DNA from: Numida meleagris
Lineage: Eukaryota; Chordata; Aves; Galliformes; Numididae
Assembly (NCBI RefSeq): GCF_002078875.1
Contig: NC_034438.1
Coordinates: forward strand, 14,089,683 to 14,153,682
Length of the DNA: 64,000 nucleotides
Direction of reading: 5' to 3'
A program made the position numbers and the translations under genes. Positions 1 through 10,972 of this stretch are shown here, in pieces. Every line of letters begins with the position of its first letter. The stretch's first letter is position 1. Under the pieces are notes generated by a model. It was not told the origin of the DNA. It made no database searches and saw only the letters and a program-made list of their open reading frames with translations.

Positions 1-180
1 GCATTCTGATATCTTATTTAGTAAATTAGTTTGTTTCTCCTCAGATTGTTGCCGCTGTTCTTTGCTCTCAGGGCCATCTCCTTACCCTTTTTCCCTTTTC
101 CCTTTTCCCGGGGTGTGGGCCCGTGGGTCCCCCATCCCCTTCGTCACGGAACCGGGCCGAATGCCCGTAAACCGTTGACA
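1..180 (+). mobile_element. CpG-rich LTR-like fragment (tentative)
   Basis: A pyrimidine-rich stretch (runs of TTTTCCC, about 85-109) passes into a GC- and CpG-rich block (about 110-180, including cgtcacgg and ccgggccgaatgcccg) that contrasts sharply with the AT-rich, CpG-poor DNA around it. The block stops abruptly at gttgaca, where a CR1 3' tail begins. A T-rich then CpG-rich segment of this kind fits the R/U5 end of an avian LTR, but the left end lies outside the window and no target duplication can be checked. It could instead be a scrap of a CpG-island-like sequence. Confidence 0.35.
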
Positions 181-181
181 T

Positions 182-287
182 GAGTGCATTTGCAAAGGTT
201 GCAACTACATGATGTTTAAGGTCCCTTCCAACACAAGATATGATTGTATGATTCTATGATTGTATGTCTGGGATTCTATGATTTGCT
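182..287 (+). mobile_element. CR1 LINE, 3' end fragment
   Basis: The segment carries the typical CR1 tail in forward orientation: an aactacatgatgttt box, then ggtcccttccaac, then octamer-like tail units (attctatg, attgtatg). Only the last hundred or so bases of the 3' UTR remain, which is usual for this family because reverse transcription starts at the 3' end and aborts early. It has no coding content. Confidence 0.75.
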
Positions 288-329
288 CCATATCACACCT
301 ATGTCATGCCTATATATCATATAGTCAGG

Positions 330-428
330 GAGGTGCACCTGCCCATAGCAGGGAGGTTGGAACTAGATGATATTAAAGGTCCCTTCCAACCCAAACCATT
401 CTCTGATTCTCTGATTCTATTATTCTAT
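330..428 (+). mobile_element. CR1 LINE, 3' end fragment
   Basis: A second short forward CR1 tail: ctgcccatagcagggaggtt, ggaactagatgatatt, ggtcccttccaac, then repeated attct/gattct units. It is separated from the previous tail by about 40 bp of unrelated DNA, so it is probably an independent 5'-truncated insertion rather than part of the same copy. Confidence 0.8.
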
Positions 429-814
429 ACTAAAGGGTATGGACTGGGAGGGTAAGGAAGCTGAGGAAACAGGAAGATGAACAACAACTATATGAGTAAT
501 ATGTACAGGTTTTACATCTAATAAACTGTATTTATGTAAGATAGCATCCAAGGAAAAAATATTGGAGTGAATCAAACCTTTTTTTTTTTTTTTTGCATAA
601 TCTATGATATATTTGATAGTATTTTTTTAGCCCTTCTTTGAGACTCAGAATTTAAAAAATACGTATCTCAAAACATTTTCAGACTTAAATGAGAGAGCAG
701 ACAATGAGGCAGGGAGAAACACAAAGACATTTTACACATTTTCAAATGAAGAGACAGGAAATGAGGAAATGGAGGAGATATTTAGATTGGATACTAGAAA
801 AAATAAAAATTTAT
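429..814. other. Unique AT-rich stretch
   Basis: No coding or repeat signal is recognised apart from a T16 run at 579-594 and purine-rich patches around 740-780. Confidence 0.5.
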
Positions 815-1010
815 GGTAAGGGTGGTGAGGCACTGTAACAGGTTGCCCAGAGATGTGGATGCCTCATTCATAGAGACATTCAAGGTCAGGCTGCACTAGG
901 CCCTGAGCAACCTGATCAAGCTGTAGATGTCCCTGTTCATTGCAGCGGATTTGGTCTAGATGACCCTTAAGGGTCCCTTCCAACTCAAATGGTTCTATGA
1001 TTCTGTGAAA
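815..1010 (+). mobile_element. CR1 LINE, 3' end fragment
   Basis: Forward CR1. It starts in the last codons of ORF2 (the ggtggtgaggcactg ... aggttgcccagag region), followed by the gacattcaaggtcaggctg box, the 3' UTR gatgacccttaagggtccctt, and an attctgtg tail. It is 5'-truncated and about 195 bp long. A chance open frame on the opposite strand here has no significance. Confidence 0.85.
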
Positions 1011-1149
1011 TGACTGAGATGGAAAGATAGAAAAGTCATGTGTAGCTGAAGCTGACACCTGGCTATCATAGCCAAATTTCATTAGAAATGTTCACTAAAA
1101 TAATGTTTTGCTATGATTCTGAAAAAGGGAAAGTAATGAAGGGAAGGTT

Positions 1150-1286
1150 TCGTGTTCAATAAACATGTAGATGTGGCACTTAGGGACATGATTTATTGGG
1201 CATAGTGGTGATGGATTAATGGTGGAACTAGATGATCTTAGAGATCTTTTCCAACCTCAATTATTCTATGATTCTATCATTCTGTG
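1150..1286 (+). mobile_element. CR1 LINE, 3' end (cttttccaacc-type tail)
   Basis: Forward CR1 tail with the variant 3' UTR: gtggaactagatgatcttagagatcttttccaacc followed by attctatg units, rather than the ggtcccttccaac form next to it. The same variant is seen at 47.03-48.43 kb and, reversed, at 32.99-34.06 kb, so it marks a distinct CR1 subfamily. It is truncated within the 3' end of ORF2. Confidence 0.8.
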
Positions 1287-3265
1287 AAAGAGTTCAGGAA
1301 GGCTGATTAATCTCTTTCTATTGTTCCCCTATTTTCAGAGCTGCTCTGTAAAGATTCCTTAGTTATTCTTTCTATCTTTTTAGCTATCTACAAAATTAGA
1401 AGTTGCTTTATTTGTCTAATAATGCATCTGGAGTGATATCACATGCAAAACATTTTATCTGAAAAAATATATAATGCATATGTATAATTTCTTCAATGAC
1501 ACATGGCCAAACTCAGCCAGAACATAAGCAGGTGCAGCTCAGTTTGAGATCTAGAGTATTCATACTCTTTATATCAAGACTGGATTTTGTCCAGAATGTA
1601 TCTGTAAAAAACTAATGGTTCTTTCTTGTAGACCTCGACCTCATGCACAATTATCTTAATATATTTCTGTTTTTACTTTGATTATACATATTTCTGCTTC
1701 ATTTTTTGCAAAAGCTTGAAGGCAGCAATTAACTGTACAGCCTAATAAAATCCAACTTACAGGCAAACCCTCTTGTATATAAAATTGAAGAGAACAAAGT
1801 GCCAAGGGCTTGTATTAGTACCATCCATTTTGTTAGCATTTTTCCAATTTATCTTGCGTTACAAACCCTCAGAGTACTATGTCTATTGTAAATATTTAAG
1901 CATTACTGTTGACATAAAGATAATACTGACAAATTGAGTTAACATTTCTGCTGAGGATTACTGAACATGTGTAGTGCAGAACAACATTAACACCCACACC
2001 GAGCCCTGTGCTCATGCCAAACAGTGTTTAGTCTACAATACAGCAGTGTCCCTCAAATGAATTTTTAGCTTTGATTTACACAAAACATGAAACAACCTTT
2101 CTTGGATCAATTAATTGTTTGACTTTCATAATACATTTCCATTTTAACTAGATTATATCTATCAAAGGACAAGTAATGGGTGCAAGATGTTAATGCTCTC
2201 ATGTGGGTGGATATCTGTGTGCACATGTGCACCGTGCCATTGCTCTCACTTCAAGTTTGTATCTTCTGTGTTTTGACTATCAGAACACAGTGTAGACAGT
2301 TACTCATATGTGCCTGCATTGGCAGTAACACCTGTGGGTGCACAGTTAGAGTATCAGAGACGCTTTCTGACGTGTTGCTTTGTCTCCTAAGTAGAAAGCT
2401 TCTGTGGAAACTTTTCTCTTGAGACAAAGCACACACAGGGCAGAAGTAAAGGATCAGGGCAGGAGAAGTCTGAAATAATTTACTCTAGCAGTGCAAAGCT
2501 CATTCACTGTAGTCTGCAATTTACTTTTGTCCCAAAATTGCAAGAGTTTTTTTCTGGTCTTTGCATGTTATACTTACATCCTATAGAGCATCAACATATT
2601 TTTTTATTTGAAAAGGCTTATAAGGCATATATATCCTCAGTTTGCAAAAAATGTGAAGCCCAAACCATTTTCACCTTTGCAATAAGTAAGGATGCTGCAT
2701 GTTAAAATTTCTCGCATGTTAAAATTTTCTAAGGACTGAGCTGGTAACATTTTGAGTTGCATTATTTCTTACAAGTAGCATGAGTTAAGGCCAAGCCCTG
2801 TTTTCTTAATTCTGGACCACAGAAACACTAAAATAACTGGTCTGCATCAGGATGCCACGTTCCAATTCAGTTACACAGCTTCACTCTTACTTGCATCAGT
2901 ATCAAATTTCCCACATTGATTCATTATGTTGATGAGAGATTTCCAAAATTTGTTTTATTATTAGGCAACTAAAACAATCCTTTTCACATGATTTCCTTTT
3001 TTTCTTTTTTCTTTTTCATCTGGCAGACAATATTTTCCACACTTACAAGGTCTCCAATTAGTATACTCATAACAATACCCTTAATAGCTAAAATATTTTT
3101 TAAGGAGAGGAGTTAAAACCATTTTTCTACGTATATAGTTTCAGAGACTGAGGCACAAAGTAAGTAGTTGACCTGCCCTAGCCTGCCTGAATATTTGTAT
3201 AGCGGCCTAACAAGGATACAGGCCTTCTTCAGCTTCTTGTTTATAACACTAAATCCAGAGAAAAA
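1287..3265. other. Unique AT-rich stretch
   Basis: I recognise no repeat family or gene. It contains a pyrimidine tract around 2994-3018. Open frames (longest about 80 codons, near 2180-2436) overlap on both strands and show no family resemblance. Confidence 0.5.
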
Positions 3266-3608
3266 TATTTCTGAGAGGATCGTCCAAACGCTTCTTGAAC
3301 TCTGGAAGCTTGGTGCCTGTTCCATGTCCACCACCCTCTGTAGCAGAACCTTTTCCTAACAAACACTCCCCCATCGCAGCTCCATGCCATTCCCCTGGGC
3401 CCTGTCGCTGTCACAGAGAGCAGAGCTCAGCGCTTCCCTCTGCTCCCTGTGAGGAGCTGCAGCCGCCATGAGGCCTCCCCCCAGCCTGCTCTTCTCTGGG
3501 CCCAGCACACCGAAGGACCTCAGCTGCTCCTCACACATCTTACCCTCTGGACCCTTCACCATCTTCGTAGATCTCCTTTGGACACTCTCTAATTTTTTTA
3601 CGTCTTTC
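3266..3608 (-). mobile_element. CR1 LINE fragment, ORF2 C-terminus
   Basis: Reverse-strand CR1. The opposite strand encodes KLESVQRRSTKMVKGPEGK and then EEQLRSFGVLGPEKSRLGGG, the well-known CR1 ORF2 C-terminal region (vQRR.tKm..G.E...[11 protein letters not shown].lEkrrLrgdl), followed by GNGMELRWG. It lacks the 3' UTR and octamer tail, so it is truncated at both ends. An unbroken frame spans 3356-3655 on the minus strand, but it is only a fragment of the protein and has no role of its own. Confidence 0.85.
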
Positions 3609-5052
3609 ATTATAGAAAAGCAATATAAGAATATAAATTGAGAATAATATAACATCCTGCCTGTCAGAAATAAATACCAAGAATTTAGACATTTTACATC
3701 CTTCCTAAGACATCCTTCCTAAATCTCTGCCCATGGGACTCTTACAGCATCTGAGCTCTTTACAAACTTTCCATATGTCTATACCCAGTGCAACACTATA
3801 AATCTGACAAATAAAGAACCAAAAGAAGACACAATAGAAGAAATGATACATCCTTAGTCATCCAAATGATAAATGGTATGGTAAGATCTAACTGCCGGTT
3901 TCTGACATGAAATATTAAAAAATAATCCAAGTCTAAAAGATCAGTTTTATTATTTCTTTACTTCAGCTCTTTTGTTTCAGCCAGCTGACTTCACTGCCAC
4001 ATCATATATTCCTGTCCTTTCTGCTCTGACTCCTCTCCTTCACTTGCAGTTCTACTGTCCACCCACCATGCCCCGCATAAAACCAATTTACTCTTCTTTT
4101 TTTTCATTGCCTTGGTGGAATAAGCTGTGACTCATTTTGCAAACAAGATGATCAGCAGTTGTGCATAAAGTACTCTGTAATTTCTTCATAAAAATCTCTT
4201 TTTTATTATATTCTTTGCCCTTGTGATGCTAATGAAAGGCAAATAATATGAGCACTCAGCAAGTCATCTGACATGATACGAAATGGTATCAGGAAGAATG
4301 TCCCATTTCACTGCTTAGAGTGAAAACTCAGACCAGGTAAAAACCCATGTTTCAACTTTTTTTTTTTTTTTTGTACAGGAATCTTGTAATATAGATGCAG
4401 AGCCTTTGTTTTTATATTAAATTCTTTCTTTCTGTTTGGCTATAGATTAGATTACAAAGGGGACTTTCTAGTTGAACCTTTGCATAGCTCTCTCATTAGA
4501 GGTTTTCCCTCATAATAATGATAACTAAACTTCCTACTTCTTTCTGAAATCTCTGCTTAAAACTCCAGAGATTTTTTTCTAGCTAGGAATCTTGGGGATC
4601 TTTTCATAGTTAGTAAAAGTTTTTCAGTGGTATTTGTGTCATGAAGTTCTAAGATGATACAAAATGAAACATATTTTCAGATATATCATAATTTTCCACA
4701 AGTTCTTTTCTCAGATAAAGGCTAGATAGGAAAACTTGCATCTCCGATAATGCCCTTTCTGCAGAGATGCAAAGGTTATAACTTCTGGAAAAATAGTATG
4801 TTTGTTAAGAGGTGTCTTTAATGATCTTTAATGGGATTAAGGATTATTGTGGGTCTACCCTGAAATTTGAACTGATGACTGAAGAGAGGAAGTAATGAGC
4901 TTGTAACCAACACTTATGAGTAGTATTTAAATGCCTAGGAGGAAATCAGAACATACTGAGACTATGGACTTTTGCAGCAGAAAGCAGAGAGATTGAGAAC
5001 AAAAATCCATTGTTTAGGATACGCTTAAAACTGTGGAAGATAACCTGAAACA
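3609..5052. other. Unique AT-rich stretch
   Basis: No gene or recognised repeat. A T16 run lies at 4357-4372. The 3' part (about 4855-5050) abuts the tandem duplication and could be part of a very old element, but I cannot show this. Confidence 0.45.
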
Positions 5053-5197
5053 GCCAGTCAGAGATAGGAAGCTAGAATGGGTGCTGGTCCAGACATAGCT
5101 AGCTGTGCAATATAAATTAGACTTAGCCAGTCAGAGGTAGGAAGCTAGAACGGGTGCTGGTCCAGACATAGCTAGCTGTGTAATATAAATTAGACTT
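5053..5197. repeat. 73 bp direct tandem duplication (two copies)
   Basis: Two head-to-tail copies (5053-5125 and 5126-5197/8) begin gccagtcaga and run through gaagctagaa, ggtgctggtccagacatag and ctagctgtg to aatataaattagactt. I count only about three or four differences (agat/aggt, aatg/aacg, gcaat/gtaat). The similarity points to a fairly recent local duplication. Neither copy shows coding sequence. Confidence 0.9.
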
Positions 5198-8100
5198 TTT
5201 CGTTGAAGATATTTCTTGTCCTTTGCTCCCTAAATGACACAAAGTGTATGAAAGAGCCACTGAGCTGAGTGTCAAATAATTGTTTACAGAAATGGAAGTG
5301 ACAGTTACCTATTGCTGCTTTACTAATATAATAAATAATAGATGAATGACAGCAACCTCCTTTATGGCATTCACAGATCTTCTTATTACTTAGTTTCTAG
5401 TTTTTACACAAATAACTGTGCATCAAAATATGCTGCTAGAACAGGGCTATTTACAGACACATGTTAAAAACTGGGAGGTAATTGTTTTTTAGTTGGTACC
5501 GTGCTATGACTGCGCCTGCCATACCATCTGGAAAATGCACTACCCAAATGGTGATGCCAGCATGGCACTGACAGGCAGGGGGAAGCCAGTGCTAACAAAT
5601 GCTTCTGTGGAAATGGAGTACAGGAATTAAACATTTTAAATGTGACAGAACTTTTGGAAGGAGGAGAAACTGTGCATATATAAAGATGGATGCACTAGCA
5701 GCGCAGAGAAATTATTTAAAATGGCTTAGTAACAGGAGAGTTAGCTAAGAACAGTAGTAGAGAATTTAGAGAAGGAAACTTCCTGACCAGGAGAGCTGTT
5801 CGCAGTGGAATAATCCCCCTGGGGAGGAGCAAAGACTCTGTACCACAGAACTTGAAAACTCAGATCATATAAGTTGCTGGTAGAAATACAAAAGGAGTTA
5901 TGCTCTTGCACTGGAAGGTGACTAGACCAGAGGAACAGGTTATCATTTGCAGTTCCTGTGATTACTGAAAGCTGTGATAGTTGTCCTCTGCCCATATAAA
6001 ATGGGCACTCTGCAGCTTCTTTTGGATGTCGGGGTAAAACTAATCCTTTCTGCATGGGAGAAAGGCTCAGATACTCAGCTAGGACAAATGCCCAACCATT
6101 TTTTTTTTCCTTGCAGACTAAAGGCAGTTTTCTGCTTTCCCCTGCACTGTCTACCCTCACTTAACTATCTGGCTTGTACATTTCAGAGGTTTACAGCCTT
6201 GCCTTGCTATTCAAAACTTGAAGCTTTTGTCTAGATCTGCTGTATTTTCAGAGAAATACTGGCTTTCAGGTGGCTTCCTCAAATAATTAAACAAAATCTA
6301 GACCTGTCATTTCTGAAAACTGGGTGGATATAAATCAGAGAAGAACTTCCCAGAATGCTTTGATTCTGAGCAGGCGAAAAAAAAAAGATGTTACAATAAA
6401 TGAAGCATCTCATTTGATTTGAAACACTGTCAATTAACATTCTCCAATTTTAGAAAACTTAGGAGTGAATATATGGGCAATTTAAAAGCTGAGTCAGAGA
6501 AGACATTCTGTACAGAATTTCTTTATATTTTTATATTTTATAATTGCTGAGAATGGTTATTCACCTTATCCTCCATTCTATAGAGAAGTCTGTCCTTTAT
6601 TCTTTAGAAAAATGTTCTGGGAGAATGGAACTGAAGCTTCCACATACTTGATTGATAAACGTGTCAACCACCAGCTGCACAAATGTTTTAATTAATGCAA
6701 TTTGGCATCTTATTTAATTAACCTGATAAGAGATCAGTGATTGCCCCTATGCACAGGCTGGAAACAAAGGAACTTCATCCTCAGAAAGCTGCCCTTTCTG
6801 TTGCAGAAAGATTCCACATGAAAGCTAAAGTAGTACATTGTGGGCATTTCTAGCAAGCAATCCACCTTTATGAAGAGTAAATTCTCTTCAGAGATTCACT
6901 TTTAGTGTGGTTCATGATTGAAAGATCTTCTTTTTGTTTGTCTCCACTGAAAATGAGACATTTGTGTATGCAGAATATTTTTCAGAGCATCCAGTAAGTT
7001 TTTAAAATGCACTTGCGTGCTGGAACAAATAGGAATTTCCAGGACTTCATCTTATTTACTTTCTTACCTTAAAATAAATAAAAAAGGAAACTTTGAAGTG
7101 GCTTAAGTAGGAGCAGTAAACGCTAACAGTATAATTCCTCCATTGCACACAATAAGAATTTTTCCCCCCCATAATTGTAAAATTATGCTAGTAGACTCAG
7201 TACACTCTTTCCAGTTTGAGCATAACTGAAGAAAGAAGCTGTTAGGATGAGAGGAAATACTTTCTGAGTCATTTAAGAGAATAGAAATTGTTGCCCACCA
7301 TTAAAAATAAAATCCATTAAAAAAAAAAGAAGAGGGAGGAAGACGAAACCATCCTTTCATCTTAGTGTAACTGGGAGTTCCCAACTCGTTCTGTAAATGA
7401 ATAAGGGCTTAAGCCAGTGCCAGAAACAAAGGCAAAAAAGGAAGGGATAGGTTACAATTTTTGGTAACAAAAAAGCCAGTTTAGCCTACTTTTCATAGCT
7501 TATATGGGATCCCTGTGATACAAATTTGCTTCCTCCTATCGCTCCGTGAAAATATGCACTGGGAAAAATAACGTTTTGGAGGCCTTGAGCCAAACACAAT
7601 TAGTGGAATGCCAAGAGAATAAAATTAGCAAGAACACTGTGCACTAGAAGTCCCAGAATCAAAACCCAGAAAATGCCTGTCAGCAGCGTGTGTTTTTCGC
7701 TTCTTTTTTTTTGTCAGGGGTGTGAGAGTTGCTAGGGATGGAAGGACAGTTTTGGCAAGCAGGGAAATACCTACAGCAGAGAAATACATGCAGTGTTGTA
7801 GACTGCCAAACAGGTTGTTGCTTTTCCTATTTGGACTGATTACGGTGGCAGGAAGTCTCCTTCCTGTTCTGGAAAATGAGGTGGTTCCAGGTTGTGGGGC
7901 ATGGAGGAGCCTATGCCAGTCTTCTCACTTTTCTGCTTCAAAGCCTAGGACATTATTGCATGTGGCATACCAACAATAAGCAATATGTGGCTGTGCAGGC
8001 TACTTCCAGGAATTGATGAATCCCCCAGTGTCCTAAATTAAAGAAGTGTAAACATTTCAGAACAAAAGAAGCTGCTTTGACAAAACAATTGCCTAAGATG

Positions 8101-8686
8101 TGACCCTTGGGAGAGGTGATGTCCTAGCTGTAATTTATTTAATTATCTTTAGTCTGTGTGCTTTGTAAATGGAATGCGTAAGGTGCTATAAAAGTACTGT
8201 AGATCCCAACAACTTCAAGAAAGACCCTGAGATCATTAAGCTACTCACAGAGAAGGGTCCTAAACAGGGTGGGGCACTGACATTTCAGGAGATTTATGTC
8301 TAGCAGGAAGTATTCTGGGATGAAAACAGAGACCATGTGCCTTATGCATGTAACGGTGGTGGGGGCAGCAGCAGTGGGAGAGAGGAACATGGCTCCAAGT
8401 AACATGCGTGGGTGGGATCCACAGTTTGAAAAGGGTGAGTGAATGAATAGCAACAGTCCCAATGACCCCAGTCCTGCCTGTTCTGGGCCCACAGAGGGAG
8501 AGCTCTGCACGTTTTACCAGTAATTTTTATAAACTTTTGCCAGTGATGTTGTTTTGAAGCTGGGTGGACTGGGATAGATGTCAGTGGGACTGAGCTAAAA
8601 GCTTCAGGGTTTGTTAAGTCCGCTGTGACTTGTCTGCCTGTCTTACAGGCAGGTGTGGATCTTTGCTAAAAATTAAAGCTAATTAG
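5198..8686. other. Unique stretch, no supported gene
   Basis: No recognised repeat. The longest frame is 139 codons on the minus strand (5741-6160). It overlaps an 86-codon plus-strand frame and has no family resemblance or exon-like boundaries that I can defend, so I treat it as chance. An A-rich run lies near 7319-7330. A good 3' splice-site-like tract ends at 8648 (gtctgcctgtcttacag). Confidence 0.45.
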
Positions 8687-8898
8687 AAAGAGTCAAAATA
8701 CTGCTGGAGGAAAAGGAGAGGGAATCTAACATCTGGGAAGTATGGAGCGAGTGAGAAAGTCTGCCAGGAAGGTTTGAAGAAAAACAGATACCAAGATGAA
8801 AATACAGTGAAATTAGACAAAATGCGGAAAGAAGAAATAGTGGAAAAGTATTTGAAAAAAGCAGCAAGCATTAAACAAAGTGTTCTTTTTCAAACAGG
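8687..8898 (+). other. Candidate exon-like segment with 5' splice site (weak)
   Basis: A frame is open from just after a tag at 8684-8686 through to caaacag|gtaaaaa, which matches a vertebrate 5' splice site (CAG|GTAAAA at 8896-8904). It would encode a very Lys/Glu-rich, probably helical segment containing KLDKMRKEEIVEKYLKKA. The frame continues for 37 further codons past the donor into a hydrophobic, phenylalanine-rich, intron-like sequence, so composition changes at the putative junction. The good pyrimidine-tract acceptor at 8648 would put a stop in this frame; the only in-frame acceptor (attag at 8686) is poor. I recognise no protein family. It may be chance, a non-coding RNA exon, or a relic. 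Confidence 0.2.
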
Positions 8899-9721
8899 TA
8901 AAAATCCCCATGTACGTTACAAATATTTTTTATTCTTTGTTTCCTGTTTTGTATTCACTAGCAAATACAGCCAACTTTTGTTTGGAAATGGAAAGGAGTC
9001 AAAATTATAGACCTTTAAGTCATAGTCAAGAAAATGTGTCTACTTGCTTGCTTCTATAAAATAACTCACTTCTGTGGCACTTTGTGATTCACTGTGGTTT
9101 GTGTTCATCAGTCTGCTCTGGTTACAGAGGATGTTGGTAAGCTGTTGGCTCAGACTAGTCAGTTATGTTTTTCAGTGTGGAGGCTGCATATTCAGACATT
9201 TGAGGACCAGGAGAAGACTTGTATGAAGACTAGCCTGTCTTCCTCCATGAAACCACTTTTACATTCGATTTGGAGCCATTTTAGCATTCAGGATGCTGTA
9301 ATAGTGTTACCTTGATGCAACAATCCTGCTGCGAATCCTGTTGCCCTTCCCAACGTGATCATATCTTGCCATAGGAGATGCCTGTCCTCAAAGAAAAATA
9401 TTTTCCGTGTTGATCCAAAGTATAAGAAAATATTGTCATACTAATCTATTGCAAGAAGAAGAACAAAATGCAGATACAGCTTGATTTACAGTGTTTTCCT
9501 TTCTAAGTTTTTTCTGCTAATAGCAAAAAAACTTTCCCCTTGCAAATGTAATAAAGGTACCAGAAGAGTTAGAGAATAAAACAACAGTGAAGTCTTTGGA
9601 GATATAAATTCTGAGTCCTTATGCATGTTTCCCAACTAAAGCAGTTAAATGTAAAAACTCAATAAAAGCATAAAATAAGCATAAATATAATCTCTGATTT
9701 TAGAATGGCTAGAATTTTCAT
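8899..9721. other. Unique AT-rich stretch
   Basis: I recognise nothing in this stretch. The frames present are short and unrelated to known families. Confidence 0.5.
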
Positions 9722-10972
9722 ACAGATAGAATCACACAATCATAGAATCCTTAGAGTGGGAAAGGACCTTTATAGGTCATCTAGTCCAACTCCCGGTGAT
9801 GAAGAGGTTGCTCAGTGCCCTGTCTGGCCTCATCTTGAATATCTTCAGGGATGGGGCATCCACCACATGTATGGACAGCCTGTTCCAGTGCCTCACCACC
9901 CTCACTGTAAAAGATTTTTTCCTTATATCTATCCTAAATGAACTTGAAGCCATTTCCCCTTGTTCTGTCACCACAGACCCTGCTAAAGAGTCTGTCCCCC
10001 TTCTTTCCTGTAACACCCCTTTAGATTCTGAAGGGCCACTATCAGGTCACCTCAGAGCTTTCTCTTCTCCAGGCTGAACAGCCCCAGCTCTCTCATCCTG
10101 TCCTCATAGGAGAGGTGTTCCATCTCTTGGATCATTTTTGTGACCCTCCTCTGAACACACTCCAACAGGTCTTTGTTTCTTCTGTGCTGAGGATTCCACA
10201 TCTGGATGCAGTACTCCAGATGTGGCCTCACCAGCATAGAGCAGAGGAGAAGGATGGATTACCTCCCCTGATCTACTGGCCATTCTTCTTTTGATGCAGC
10301 CCAGAATCCAGTTGTCTTTCTGGGCTGTGAGGGCACATTGCTGGCTCATGTCCAGCTTGCCATCCACTAGTACTCCCAGGTCTTTTTTGGCAGGACTGCA
10401 CTCAATCCTTTCATCCCCCAGCTTGTACTGGTAGTTAAGGTTGCCTTTACCCAGGTGCAAGGTCTTGCATTTGGATTTGTTGAACCTCATGAGGTTCACT
10501 CTGTCTCACTGCTCAGTCTGTCTAGGTCCATCTGGATGGCATCCCTTCCCTCTTGTGTATCGACCGCACCCCACAGCTTGGTGTCATTCACAAACTTGCT
10601 GAGGGTGCACTTGACCCCACTGTCAATGTCATTGATGAAGATACTAAAGAGTATCAGTCCCAGCACTGATCCCCATGTGTCACTCATCACTGATCTCCAT
10701 CCAGACACTGAGCCATTGACCACCACTCTCTGGTCTCGATCCTGTAGCCAGCTCTTCGTCCATTGAACAGTTCACCCATCAAATCCATATCTTTCCAATT
10801 TGGAGAGAAGGATGCTGTGGAGTACTGTGTCAAAGGCCTTTCTGAAGTCCAGATAGATGACATAAGTGGCTCTTCCCTTGTCCATCGATGCAGTTACACC
10901 ATCATAAAAGGTCATGGGGTTGATTTGCCCTCAACCAGTGCCCACAAACCTGGTGCCATGTAGGCCATTTGG
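9722..10972 (-). mobile_element. CR1 LINE, 1.25 kb 3' part, reverse strand
   Basis: Read on the minus strand, this runs from the reverse transcriptase part of ORF2 through the C-terminus and 3' UTR to the tail. On the plus strand the tail appears as cacagaatc-like units and gggaaaggacct at 9722-9790. The coding part is broken: RT motifs sit in the frame at 10496-10726, the MRFNKSKCKTLHLG region in another at 10104-10499, and the [13 protein letters not shown]...QRRVTKM region in a third at 10052-10237. The RT catalytic box, FADD in active copies, reads FVND (10583-10594), and a stop and frameshifts separate the blocks. It is a dead copy, truncated at its 5' end near 10,935-10,972. Confidence 0.92.
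10052..10726 (-). pseudogene. CR1 ORF2 remnant (RT catalytic region and C-terminus, frameshifted)
   Basis: Three minus-strand frames together cover the RT palm through the C-terminal region of CR1 ORF2: FINDIDSGVKCTLSKFVNDT, then RFNKSKCKTLHLGKGN...[17 protein letters not shown], then [18 protein letters not shown]...[18 protein letters not shown]. At least two frameshifts separate them. The second Asp position of the FADD box is intact, but the first Asp is Asn and the Ala is Val, so polymerase activity would be lost even without the frameshifts. Confidence 0.88.

Noticed and set aside
5741..6160. 139-codon minus-strand open frame
   Set aside because: No family resemblance, overlapped by an 86-codon frame on the other strand, and no supporting start or splice context.
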